A program made the position numbers and the translations under genes. Source: Faecalibacterium sp. I3-3-89 (GTDB lineage: Bacteria; Bacillota; Clostridia; Oscillospirales; Ruminococcaceae). Taken from it: a stretch of DNA of 64,000 bases. This document shows, piece after piece, positions 55,569 through 64,000 of this stretch; position 1 is the stretch's first letter; every line of letters begins with the position of its first letter. The stretch covers positions 1 to 64,000 of the forward strand of contig NZ_CP094468.1 in NCBI RefSeq assembly GCF_023347275.1, in the 5' to 3' direction. The notes beneath the pieces are model-generated. The model worked only from the letters and a program-made list of their open reading frames with translations. It was not told where the DNA came from and made no database searches.

Positions 55569-55769
55569 ATGAAGTATTTATCAATCGCGCAAACCGCTGA
55601 ACGCTGGGGTATCTCCACCCGCCGTATTCAGATTTTGTGCGGCGAGGGGCGTGTCCCCGGTGCGATCCGCATTGGCTCGGTCTGGGGGATTCCAGAGGAC
55701 GCAGAGAAACCGGCGGACGCAAGAATCAAGAACGGCAAGTATATCAAGAAGAAAATTCATAATTCATAA
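55569..55769 (+). CDS. Small helix-turn-helix DNA-binding protein
   Basis: 66 residues: MKYLSIAQTAERWGISTRRIQILCGEGRVPGAIRIGSVWGIPEDAEKPADARIKNGKY is a MerR/excisionase-like winged helix plus basic tail. ATG 55569 is 8 bases after AGGAG. Proteins of this type often precede restriction-modification genes and probably regulate them; this is inference from position, 82 bases before mod. Confidence 0.78.
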   Translation: MKYLSIAQTAERWGISTRRIQILCGEGRVPGAIRIGSVWGIPEDAEKPADARIKNGKYIKKKIHNS

Positions 55770-55851
55770 TGCGTAATGCATAATTGTAATCTGTCGAAAA
55801 TTCTGCATTGTGAATTACGAAATATGCTTTATTTTCAGGAGGAAATCAGCC

Positions 55852-57615
55852 ATGCCAACACTTGAATGGATTGGAAAAAGCAAGGTGATCAATCACCATC
55901 AGAAAGTGCCGTTTCGGGTGTTGGAGCGCAAGTACAGCTTTGATGAAAACGGACAGCACAGCGAAGATAACGGCAGCGAAAACATGATCATCCGGGGCGA
56001 TAATCTGGAAGCCCTGAAAGCGCTGCTGCCCCGGTATGAGGGGCGCGTCAAGTGCATTTACATCGACCCGCCCTACAACACCGGCAACGAGGGCTGGGTC
56101 TATAACGATAACGTCAACGACCCCAAGATCAAGAAATGGCTGGGCGAGGTCGTCGGCAAAGAGGGCGAGGACTTGACCCGCCACGACAAGTGGCTGTGCA
56201 TGATGTATCCGCGCTTGAAGCTGCTGCAAAAGCTGCTGGCGGATGATGGATGCTTAATTATAAGCATCAGCTACCATGAACTACATAATCTTGTAAATCT
56301 CTTGCGAGAGATTTTTGGGACAAAGCAGATTGTGACTGTCACAGTACAAACTTCTGGTGGGAAACCATCAGGCGGTTTTAACTATGTGCAAGAGTATCTG
56401 GTTTTTGTTGTGCCTGCGGACTTTCACGCAAACGCACTTGATTTTTGTGGCGGGAATAACAGAACGCCATTCGAGGGGCTTACACTGAGTACGTTCGACA
56501 AGACACAACGTCCAAATCAGACATATCCAATTTTTATAGACGAAAATGGTGTATTTGCTGGTGTAGGAAAATCATTACAAGAGCAAATTGATGACGGCTC
56601 ATACACCGGAGAGAAAGCTGATTTTCCATATGACTACTCTATCGCTCCACAAGGGAAAGTTGCCGTTTGGCCCGTAACAGCAAAAGGCAAGCAGTGTGTC
56701 TGGCGGCAGATTTCAGGACGATTACAAGCGGATTGGGAAAAAGGCTATATAAAAATCTCAAAAAACAAAAGCGGGAGCAATCAGAACCAATACAGTGTCC
56801 AGTATTTGCCAAGCGGAGTTATCAAGAAAATCAAAGACGGCGAGTTGGAAGTTTTAGGGCATGAAGATGGTGTTCCGACGTTGTTATTTGGAGAAAATCA
56901 GACCGTAGGCGGACAGGTTCCTACGATATGGGCTGAAAAAGCATTTTTCACTGTTAACGGAACGCAAACGCTTAAAAACATTTTTCCTGAATCGCCCAAA
57001 ACGTTCGACTATCCGAAATCGGTTGCACTGATTGAAAGCGTGGTTCAAGCAATCACAAAAGATGCCGATATTATCCTTGATTCCTTCGCCGGTTCCGGCA
57101 CCACCGCCCATGCGGTGCTGAACATGAACAAAGCGGACGGCGGACACCGCAAGTTTATTCTTGTCGAGATGATGGACTACGCCGACAGCATCACCGCCGA
57201 GCGCGTGAAGCGCGTTATCAAGGGCTACGGTGAGGGTAAAAACGCCGTGGAGGGCACAGGCGGCAATTTCAGCTTCTATGATCTTGGCGAACCGCTGCTT
57301 ATGGGCGATTGCCTGAACGAAGCGGTTGCCCCGGAGAAAATCCGCGAATACATCTGGTTCATGGAAACAAAGCAGCCCTACGCCCCGCCCAGCGGCGGAA
57401 ATCCCTATTACCTCGGCAAGCACAACAGCACAGGCTATTACTTCTACTACGAGCCGCAGCGCGTGACGGTGCTGGACTATGCGTTCCTCTCCACCATTAC
57501 GGAAAAAGCCGACGGAACGGTGATCTACGCCGACCGCTGCTCCATCAGTGAGGACAAGCTGGCAAAAATGGGCGTTACATTCAAGAAAATACCGAGAGAT
57601 ATTAGCAGACTGTAA
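55852..57615 (+). CDS. Type III restriction-modification adenine methyltransferase (Mod)
   Basis: DNA N6-adenine methyltransferase of the beta class: the catalytic motif DPPYNTGNEGWVYND (residues 72-86) precedes the SAM motif FAGSGTT (412-418). Length 587 fits type III Mod, which also sets the recognition sequence for the partner Res. ATG 55852 follows AGGAGG. The middle (about 56250-57050) is visibly AT-richer than the flanks, as if the target-recognition domain had been exchanged. res begins 14 bases after the stop. Confidence 0.92.
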   Translation: MPTLEWIGKSKVINHHQKVPFRVLERKYSFDENGQHSEDNGSENMIIRGDNLEALKALLPRYEGRVKCIYIDPPYNTGNEGWVYNDNVNDPKIKKWLGEVVGKEGEDLTRHDKWLCMMYPRLKLLQKLLADDGCLIISISYHELHNLVNLLREIFGTKQIVTVTVQTSGGKPSGGFNYVQEYLVFVVPADFHANALDFCGGNNRTPFEGLTLSTFDKTQRPNQTYPIFIDENGVFAGVGKSLQEQIDDGSYTGEKADFPYDYSIAPQGKVAVWPVTAKGKQCVWRQISGRLQADWEKGYIKISKNKSGSNQNQYSVQYLPSGVIKKIKDGELEVLGHEDGVPTLLFGENQTVGGQVPTIWAEKAFFTVNGTQTLKNIFPESPKTFDYPKSVALIESVVQAITKDADIILDSFAGSGTTAHAVLNMNKADGGHRKFILVEMMDYADSITAERVKRVIKGYGEGKNAVEGTGGNFSFYDLGEPLLMGDCLNEAVAPEKIREYIWFMETKQPYAPPSGGNPYYLGKHNSTGYYFYYEPQRVTVLDYAFLSTITEKADGTVIYADRCSISEDKLAKMGVTFKKIPRDISRL

Positions 57616-57629
57616 GGGGTGTTCGCTGT

Positions 57630-60257
57630 ATGGAACTGAAATCTTATCAGAAAAAAGTGATAGCGGACCTGACCCGCTATCTGGAACTGTTGAACGAAAC
57701 GCAGAACTATATGACAGCGTTTGAGCAGTTCTGGCGGGAAAAGAGCGCACCGGCTTTAGGGCGATACCAAAACGTGATACCCGGTGTTCCAAATCTCTGC
57801 TTCAAGGTACCGACAGGCGGCGGCAAAACCTTCATTGCCTGCAACGCCGTTCGCCCTATCTTTGACGCGCTCCCCGCTACCAAGACAAAGGCGGTCGTGT
57901 GGCTTGTTCCATCGGACGCGATTCTGACACAGACGGCGAAAGCCCTGAAAGACACCTCCCATCCCTACCGCCAAAAAATCGACGTGGATTTCGGCGGGCG
58001 TGTGGAGGTCTACACCAAGCAGGAGCTTTTGAACGGTCAGAACTTCAACCCCACGGCCGTAACGGAGCAGTTGTCGGTTATGGTGCTGTCCTATGATTCC
58101 TTCCGCGGTCGCGGTAAGGAGGGCTTGAAAGCCTATCAGGAAAACAGCAATCTTGCCGCGTTTGCAAAGGTGCTGGGCAAGCCCGACAGCCCCATTGAAA
58201 AAGCGGACGAAACCGCTCTGTTCCAGATCATCAACCAGCTTAACCCGCTTGTCATCGTGGACGAGAGCCACCATGCCCGGTCGGAATTGAGCCTTGAAAT
58301 GCTGGAAAACTTCAATCCCTGCTTTGTGCTGGATTTGACCGCCACACCGAAAAAGGAGAGCAATATCATCTCCTATGTGGACGCGGTGCAGCTGAAAAAC
58401 GAACACATGGTCAAGCTGCCGGTGATCGTCTATAACCGGGACAGCCAAGCCGAGGTACTGACTGATGCAATCGACCTGCGGAACAAGCTGGAAGAAATCG
58501 CAAACGCGGAGTACGCCAAGACGGGTAAATATATCCGTCCTATCGCGCTGTTTCAGGCACAGCCGAAGGGCAAGGAGGACGCGACCACCTTTGAAAAACT
58601 GCGGGACAAGCTGGTGGACGCCGGGATTCCTGCCGATCAAATTGCCATTCGTACCGCCGATGTGAACGAGCTGAAAAATGTGGAGTTGATGTCCCCAAAC
58701 TGCCCGATCCGATATATTATCACGGTCAATGCGCTGAAAGAGGGCTGGGACTGCCCCTTTGCCTATATTCTTGCGTCCCTTGCCAATAAGACAAGTCAGG
58801 TTGACGTGGAGCAGATTTTGGGACGGATTCTCCGTCTGCCCCATACGAGCCAGCATACGCAAAGCGCACTCAATATGTCCTATGTGCTGACTTCCTCCAA
58901 CGACTTCAACAACACCGTGGCGCATATCGTCAAGGGCTTGAACAGCGCAGGTTTCAGCGATAAGGACTATCGGATCGGGGAGTCCGCAAAACCGCAGATT
59001 CCCGAACAGCCAGCAGAACAAATTACGCTGCCTGACCCGCAAGGAGTTTCCGAACTGGAAACCGCAGAGGACGATTTTTCGGGGCTGGATGGGAAATTGA
59101 TCGGGGCAGAGTTGGAGCGGCGCAGAGAACAGGCGCAAACGCCTGAAACTGCCCCGAAGGCCGACACCATGCTGGACGCTGCCGCAGAGGTCGAAAAGGC
59201 ATATACAGATGCAATTCAGCAGACCGGCAATGACCCGGTGATGGACAATCTTCCGTGGGAGGTGCGGGATAAAGTGAAATCATTTGGGGTAAACCCGCAG
59301 TTCCGGGAGGATATTGAAACGCTGCAAATCCCGCAGTTTTTCCTGAAAATCGAGCAATCTCTGTTTACGGACGGCTCTTTTGAACTGCTGGACAAGGAAA
59401 TGCTGGCAGAGGGCTTTACCCTCAAGGGCAAAGCATACGACATTGATTTTGCCGCCGCAGACGATGAAATCCGCGAAATCGACGTGCGGGAGCAGGACGG
59501 CGGTTTGCCGAAGGTGTTCAAGATGGAGAGCGCCGAGCAGCGGTATTTCAAGGAGTGGTTCAACAATCTGCCGCAGGAAAGCCGGGTGCGCCAATGCAAG
59601 GACATGATGTTCAAGCAGCTTAACAAACTGAACATGGTGGACGCTGCCGAGCTGAAAGCCTACATAGACCGCATTGTGGACGATATGGACAAGGCGCAGC
59701 TCGCCGCCATGGAGAAAGCGCCGTTGGGCTATGCGGCGAAGATCCGTGACAAGATTGAAACGCTGCTGGAAGCCCACTATCGGGAAATTTTTGAAAAGTG
59801 GCTGGAAACGGAGCGCATTGTCTGCAAGCCCTCGTTCCGCCTGCCCCTCGCAATCCATCCCACCACCCATACTGACATATACGCCCGTTCGCTGTACACG
59901 GCGGAGGACGGCGACATGAACAAACTGGAACAAAAGCTGGTCGTAGAGCTGACCGCCCTGCCAAATGTCCGTTGGTGGCATCGGAATATTGCCAGACAGG
60001 GCTTTTCAATCAACGGCTTTATCAAGCATTACCCGGATATTCTGATTATGACCCAAAGCGGCAAGCTCATCTGCGCGGAAACCAAGGGCGACCACCTGAA
60101 AAACGATGACAGCCGGGAGAAAATCGCACTCGGTCAGGCGTGGCGTACAGCAGCAGGCAAGGATTTCCGCTATTACATGGTATTTGAGAATGAGGAAAAC
60201 CTCTTGCCGGGTGCAATGAGCATGAGCCAGTTTATCGACACGGTAAAGGCGCTGTAA
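57630..60257 (+). CDS. Type III restriction enzyme helicase-nuclease (Res)
   Basis: 875 residues. Helicase motifs: Walker A KVPTGGGKT (residues 59-67), DESHH (211-215), LTATP, ITVNALKEGWDCP and QILGRILRLP. The C-terminus carries a PD-(D/E)xK nuclease, HYPDILIMTQSGKLICAETKGDHL, with D803, E817 and K819. With Mod it senses unmethylated sites, moves along DNA and cuts. All key residues are present, so it looks functional. Confidence 0.92.
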   Translation: MELKSYQKKVIADLTRYLELLNETQNYMTAFEQFWREKSAPALGRYQNVIPGVPNLCFKVPTGGGKTFIACNAVRPIFDALPATKTKAVVWLVPSDAILTQTAKALKDTSHPYRQKIDVDFGGRVEVYTKQELLNGQNFNPTAVTEQLSVMVLSYDSFRGRGKEGLKAYQENSNLAAFAKVLGKPDSPIEKADETALFQIINQLNPLVIVDESHHARSELSLEMLENFNPCFVLDLTATPKKESNIISYVDAVQLKNEHMVKLPVIVYNRDSQAEVLTDAIDLRNKLEEIANAEYAKTGKYIRPIALFQAQPKGKEDATTFEKLRDKLVDAGIPADQIAIRTADVNELKNVELMSPNCPIRYIITVNALKEGWDCPFAYILASLANKTSQVDVEQILGRILRLPHTSQHTQSALNMSYVLTSSNDFNNTVAHIVKGLNSAGFSDKDYRIGESAKPQIPEQPAEQITLPDPQGVSELETAEDDFSGLDGKLIGAELERRREQAQTPETAPKADTMLDAAAEVEKAYTDAIQQTGNDPVMDNLPWEVRDKVKSFGVNPQFREDIETLQIPQFFLKIEQSLFTDGSFELLDKEMLAEGFTLKGKAYDIDFAAADDEIREIDVREQDGGLPKVFKMESAEQRYFKEWFNNLPQESRVRQCKDMMFKQLNKLNMVDAAELKAYIDRIVDDMDKAQLAAMEKAPLGYAAKIRDKIETLLEAHYREIFEKWLETERIVCKPSFRLPLAIHPTTHTDIYARSLYTAEDGDMNKLEQKLVVELTALPNVRWWHRNIARQGFSINGFIKHYPDILIMTQSGKLICAETKGDHLKNDDSREKIALGQAWRTAAGKDFRYYMVFENEENLLPGAMSMSQFIDTVKAL

Positions 60258-60271
60258 GGGAGGTGCGTGCT

Positions 60272-60967
60272 TTGAAACTGCCGTATGAGAACGAACTGTA
60301 TGAGCTGCGAAAGTGGATAGACTTTACAAATGCAAACTTGCATATGCAGTTTCTCCACACGCCTCAGGAAATTCAGCGCGTTTACCAATGGATCAATGCA
60401 ATTACGAGAGGAATCCAAGCAGACTATCCTTTTTATGCGACTACGCTCCCCTGTGTTGCAAATATACTTTTTCAGCAAAACGAAGTGGGTGCTATTTTCC
60501 TGAATCCTGCGGCATTTGGCGAGTTGGTGGTAATTGTTCGCCATATCAAAGCAGAACCCGTTGTTGTCCAGTTCTGGTCAGAGATACACCCGCGGATTGT
60601 GAATGTTTCCCGTGAGTTATTTGTAGATGGTCATTGTTCAGCTGCGGCAGAAAAGGCAATTAAAGAAGTGGAATCACGTCTGCGCGAAAAGTTTTCAGAG
60701 TTAAAACCTGGCGCAGCAGTTCCCTCAAAGATCGGCGATGTGATTGGCGCACTTATGAGCGAGAACGGCGCTTTCAAATTCTGTGACACAACTACTACCA
60801 GTGGCAGGGACTACCGACGTGGAATCCAATCTCTGTTTGAAGGAATCATGGCAGCCTATCGCAATCCTGCGGCTCATGCTAATCTTCAATATGAAAAACG
60901 TGAGGCTATGGAGCAAATAATGCTGGCAAGCCAGCTGATGTATGTGTTAGACAAGCCGCAATTATAA
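60272..60967 (+). CDS. TIGR02391 (Ymh)-like protein
   Basis: 231 residues. The C-terminal half reads IHPRIVNVSRELFVDGHCSAAAEKAIKEVESRLREK, then RRGIQSLFEGIMAAYRNPAAHANLQYEKREAMEQIMLASQLMYVL, the pattern of the TIGR02391 family, often found near restriction or abortive-infection genes; its AYRNPxAH motif is HEPN-like in style. The N-terminal 100 residues are unfamiliar and helical. TTG 60272 is well placed after AAGGGAGG (GTG 60263 is too close). Starts 14 bases after res and ends 9 bases before the TIR gene. Confidence 0.72.
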   Translation: MKLPYENELYELRKWIDFTNANLHMQFLHTPQEIQRVYQWINAITRGIQADYPFYATTLPCVANILFQQNEVGAIFLNPAAFGELVVIVRHIKAEPVVVQFWSEIHPRIVNVSRELFVDGHCSAAAEKAIKEVESRLREKFSELKPGAAVPSKIGDVIGALMSENGAFKFCDTTTTSGRDYRRGIQSLFEGIMAAYRNPAAHANLQYEKREAMEQIMLASQLMYVLDKPQL

Positions 60968-60976
60968 GGAGAATCT

Positions 60977-62446
60977 ATGGATTTTAGAAAACTTCCATCT
61001 AATTCTGAAGGGTTACTGTTAAAGCTGGTCTGTTCAGAAAACCCTACGCAGGTATTGCGGAAACAATACAACGGGCTTTCTACGCAACAAGAGCAAGAAC
61101 TTGACGGTATCATAAGAGAACTAAAAGAACTCGGCTATATTGATGTTAAATGGGCTGATAATGAGCCATACTTTGTCATTCTAAATAATTCTGCAAGAAC
61201 ATATAGTGAACGATTGGCTGAGTATAACACGCATAACCCCACCAATGCAACACAAGGGAAAAAGGAGAAAAATACAATTTTCATAAGCCACCGATCAACT
61301 GATAAAGGTATTGCGGATATGCTTGTTGACTTTTTTGCAGGAACCGGAATTTCTAAGGAAGCAGTTTTCTGCTCTTCTCTGCCGGGCAACGACATAAATG
61401 AACGCATTTCTGATGAAGTCAGATCTGCGCTGAAAAGCAGCGCAGTTAACATTGCGATTCTTTCGCATGATTATTATCAGAGTGCCTATTGCCTGAATGA
61501 AGCGGGAGTGCTTTGGTATGAGGACGTTCCTGTAATTCCAGTTGCCTTGCCGGAAATTAATTCGGGCAACATGTACGGATTCCTAAATAACGAATATAAG
61601 TTAAGGCGGTTGGATTCCGATACAGATATTTCGTACATTTATGATACTGTGAGCGAAGCGGTATCGGCTCCGCACACAAAAGCCAGTCTTATCACATACG
61701 AGAATAATAAACTTAGAACAAGGTATGCAGAATATTTGAAAGTGAGAGAATTGCCCCCGGGTGGTTCTGATATTTCTATCGCAGATACTATTGCAGAAAT
61801 AACCACGGACGATGAACGAATCGTGCTATACTACATACTTCATGAAAATGTTCGAAAAGTCTCTAAATCTACTATTTCAAGTTGGTTAAACAAATGCGAA
61901 ATCCGTGGCGTAAATGTCGATAACGCGTTTGATCTGCTGTCATCTTTTGATAACGGGGCTTTGAATAACGATACTCTGGAGTTTGGCATCGACACTTTCC
62001 GCAAATACTCTGCAAACGTAGCACGGGTGCTTCCACCACTTAAAAAATGCGTGGATCAGCATATTGAATTAGCCGTCAACATATTCAAAAAAATCTGGTC
62101 AGATGACACGCTTGATATTAATATACGGCTGTTTGTTGCTTATATCGTGGAAGAGAGAATGCGCACGTTTGGTGACCGTTGGATGGCAGAAGGAGAAATC
62201 GAAAATATAAGGCAGTGGGAGAGCAAAAACACACTTGATTCCACACTTTCAAATAACTATGGAAGCTGCCTTGAATTTTTTGTTCAAAATGAGCTTGTAT
62301 ATGCAAGCAGTTGGACAAGCTATGGAAATCCGCGAGAGTATACTTTATTCCCTTCTCTACAGGAGCTCCTTTTTAATTGTCCCCATAAGATTATGGAGGA
62401 ATTACAAAAAGTCAAAGATGCCTATCATTTAGATTTTCCATTTTGA
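60977..62446 (+). CDS. TIR-domain protein, probable defence effector
   Basis: 489 residues. The N-terminus (about 1-75) looks like a winged helix (LLKLVCSENPTQVLRKQYNGLSTQQEQELDGIIRELKELGYIDV). Residues 99-230 form a TIR domain: NTIFISHRSTDKGIADMLVDFFAGTGI, then SLPGNDINERISDEVRSALKSS and SAYCLNEAGVLWY, where E175 fits the catalytic glutamate of NAD-cleaving TIRs. The C-terminal 250 residues are helical and unrecognised. AT-rich relative to mod-res. The ribosome site AAGGAGA follows the previous stop, so the pair is co-translated. Role as an NADase effector is inferred. Confidence 0.8.
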   Translation: MDFRKLPSNSEGLLLKLVCSENPTQVLRKQYNGLSTQQEQELDGIIRELKELGYIDVKWADNEPYFVILNNSARTYSERLAEYNTHNPTNATQGKKEKNTIFISHRSTDKGIADMLVDFFAGTGISKEAVFCSSLPGNDINERISDEVRSALKSSAVNIAILSHDYYQSAYCLNEAGVLWYEDVPVIPVALPEINSGNMYGFLNNEYKLRRLDSDTDISYIYDTVSEAVSAPHTKASLITYENNKLRTRYAEYLKVRELPPGGSDISIADTIAEITTDDERIVLYYILHENVRKVSKSTISSWLNKCEIRGVNVDNAFDLLSSFDNGALNNDTLEFGIDTFRKYSANVARVLPPLKKCVDQHIELAVNIFKKIWSDDTLDINIRLFVAYIVEERMRTFGDRWMAEGEIENIRQWESKNTLDSTLSNNYGSCLEFFVQNELVYASSWTSYGNPREYTLFPSLQELLFNCPHKIMEELQKVKDAYHLDFPF

Positions 62447-62453
62447 GTTTTAA

Positions 62454-62493
62454 GAAGCCCGGCATCGCGCCATTTGACGTGATGCCGGGCTTC
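62454..62493. terminator. Bidirectional terminator between TIR and ATPase genes
   Basis: GAAGCCCGGCATC and GATGCCGGGCTTC flank a 14-base loop between two converging genes. Confidence 0.85.
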
Positions 62494-62497
62494 CTGT

Positions 62498-63712
62498 TCA
62501 GTTCCATTCCTCCGCCAAGAGGAAATCGCGGATATTCCGGTGTTTGATCCCGTTTCGGCTCATGTCGAACTCATCGAGGGAAACAACGTACTTCGGGAAG
62601 TTGTCGCGGATGCTATCATACGCGCCGAACTCGCGGTTGACTGTTTCTTCCGATGCCAGAAGATAAGTGACCTGAACATACAGCTTTTCGCCGCGCTTGT
62701 CACATACAAAATCAATTTCCTTATCGCCCGTCCTGCCGACAGTCACCTCATAGCCCCGGCGCAGCAGCTCCAGATAGACGATGTTTTCCAAAATGAGGTT
62801 GATGTCCCGCATATTGCCGCCGAAGACCGCCTCGCGGATTCCGTGATCGGCAATATAATACTTCTCGTTGGAGGCAAGGATCTGTTTGCCCTGCAAGTCC
62901 TCCCGCTTCACCTGATAGAACAGGTACGCCTCGCAGCAGTATTTGATATAGTTCAGAATTGTTTCCGGGGCAACGGTGCGCTGCTCGTTTTTCAGGAACT
63001 TTGCAAGAGAGGTCGCCGAGAAGGTCGTTCCCACATTGGCGATCACATAGGCAATGATCCGTTCCAGCAGGTCAACGTCACGGATTTTATTTCGCTTCAC
63101 GATGTCCTTGAGCTGGACAGAGTTGAACAGATCGTGAAGATATTGCTTGGACGGCGCATCCGCATAGCGGAGGTTTGCGAGATAGGGCATCCCTCCGGCA
63201 AGCAGGTACTTTTGGAAACACTGCTGAATGGACGCATCAGGACTGATCGAGCGGTACAGCTCCATGAACTCTCCGAATGAGAACGGATAGATCACAAACT
63301 CCACATACCGTCCGCCCAAATAGGTTGCAAGCTCACCAGACAGCAGCTTTGCATTGGAGCCGGTGATATAGATGTCGCAATCCAGCGAAACGCGGAAAGA
63401 ATTGATGCACTTTTCCCAGTCCTTGACCTCCTGAATCTCATCAAAAAACAGATAGACCTTGCCGTCGATCTCCTTGGCGCGTTTGGTGATCTCATCATGC
63501 AGCGCCTGCGCGGTTTGCAGATGGGAGTAGCTCATATCCTCAAAGTTGATGGCGATAAACTGTGTTGGGCTGACGCCGGACTCCGTGAGTTCCTGCTGGA
63601 TCAGCTCCAACATGACCGACTTTCCGCAGCGGCGGATACCGGTCATGACCTTGACTAGCTCCGTCCCGATAAACGGACGGATGCGGCTCATATACAGTTC
63701 GCGTTTGATCAT
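62498..63712 (-). CDS. AAA ATPase with DUF4143 domain
   Basis: 404 residues: AAA_14-type ATPase with Walker A MTGIRRCGKSV near residue 23 and Walker B YLFFDEIQEV near 88, ITGSNAKLLSGELATYLGGRY sensor region, followed by a DUF4143 nuclease-like domain (NEKYYIADHGIREAVFGG, ILENIVYLELLRRGYEVTVGRTGDKEIDFVCDKRGEKLYVQVTYLL) whose E, D and Q/K pattern resembles the PD-(D/E)xK fold. Widespread in gut Bacillota and mobile elements; function unknown. ATG 63712 follows GGAGAG. Confidence 0.88.
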   Translation of the reverse strand: MIKRELYMSRIRPFIGTELVKVMTGIRRCGKSVMLELIQQELTESGVSPTQFIAINFEDMSYSHLQTAQALHDEITKRAKEIDGKVYLFFDEIQEVKDWEKCINSFRVSLDCDIYITGSNAKLLSGELATYLGGRYVEFVIYPFSFGEFMELYRSISPDASIQQCFQKYLLAGGMPYLANLRYADAPSKQYLHDLFNSVQLKDIVKRNKIRDVDLLERIIAYVIANVGTTFSATSLAKFLKNEQRTVAPETILNYIKYCCEAYLFYQVKREDLQGKQILASNEKYYIADHGIREAVFGGNMRDINLILENIVYLELLRRGYEVTVGRTGDKEIDFVCDKRGEKLYVQVTYLLASEETVNREFGAYDSIRDNFPKYVVSLDEFDMSRNGIKHRNIRDFLLAEEWN

Positions 63713-64000
63713 AAAACTTCACTCTCCTTCCGTGGCCGACCACAGTATATCACACTTACGATTGAAACTCAATGGAGAAATTGCAAAACCAAAAGTTATA
63801 ACTGATAAAATACTGAATTCGACAAAAGATTTCAGATAAGGCTCAACTATTTAAGCGAAGCCCTGCAAAGGGAGGGTTTCACCCTTTATTGGCACACAAG
63901 ATGCCGTTACAGAAAAATGAAACAACCATCGGCATATCCGTTGGACGGTTACCCTGCTCAAGAAAGAGAGGGTACAGATTGAAATCGCTGACACGGTGGT
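63713..64000. other. Right edge of the window
   Basis: No complete gene. An open stretch near 63945-64000 (reading TVTLLKKERVQIEIADTVV in one frame) might begin or end a gene cut by the window, but there is not enough to name it. The far end of the integrative element is not visible. Confidence 0.4.

Noticed and set aside
60263-60967. GTG start for the TIGR02391-like gene
   Set aside because: It overlaps the ribosome site; TTG at 60272 has correct spacing.
48000-64000. Matching right attachment site for the integrative element
   Set aside because: I scanned for the tRNA 3' end sequence and did not find a second copy; the element probably extends past the window.

Overview
The window looks like the origin-proximal end of the chromosome of an anaerobic, high-GC Bacillota, most likely an Oscillospiraceae/Ruminococcaceae member close to Faecalibacterium. 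This is inferred from the gene set and style, not from a database search. Supporting points are dnaA starting at base 1 followed by dnaN, an S4 protein, recF, a RemB-like protein, gyrB and gyrA; a single-chain pyruvate:ferredoxin oxidoreductase and a 2[4Fe-4S] ferredoxin; an oxygen-sensitive type two-subunit serine dehydratase; and no outer-membrane genes.

Layout: 1-9.4 kb is the replication-initiation/gyrase cluster, with a probable oriC between dnaA and dnaN. 9.6-14.1 kb holds a polysaccharide deacetylase, a bactofilin, a manganese riboswitch with mntP, and a leftward nudix/pseudouridine synthase/GntR operon. 14.2-20.9 kb holds nifJ and mgtE; mgtE has a long structured leader and is flanked by two inverted copies of a probable small RNA. 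20.9-23.8 kb holds a gamma-carbonic-anhydrase-like protein and two tandem D-Ala-D-Ala carboxypeptidases. 23.9-26.1 kb is an inverted-repeat-bounded element carrying a secreted protein, a truncated lipoprotein and a truncated XRE regulator; an apparently empty copy lies at 30.5-31.1 kb between rsmI and trmN6. 26-34 kb holds leftward housekeeping genes (holB, rhomboid-like, birA, phosphodiesterase, rsmI, trmN6, ferredoxin, ricT) and a second dense cluster of DnaA-box-like sites near 28 kb. 34-48 kb holds an RND transporter, galM, galE, an feoA-feoB fusion, marR, a DUF4097 protein, trigger factor and the serine dehydratase pair.

From a tRNA-Arg(ACG) at 47.9 kb to the right edge the window is an integrative mobilizable element: tyrosine integrase, excisionase-like protein, P4-type helicase, CHC2 primase, MobA-type relaxase, MobC and a candidate oriT. 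Its cargo is defensive: a type III restriction-modification pair (mod-res), followed within a few bases by a TIGR02391-like protein and a TIR-domain protein, then a convergent AAA/DUF4143 ATPase. The right end of the element is not in the window.

The strongest candidates for something undescribed are the TIGR02391-TIR pair attached to the type III R-M operon, the mgtE leader (overlapping short ORF, terminator and Shine-Dalgarno-sequestering hairpin), the paired small RNAs with an exposed anti-Shine-Dalgarno stretch around mgtE, and the inverted-repeat element seen with and without cargo. All coordinates and motifs were read by eye; no searches or folding programs were run.
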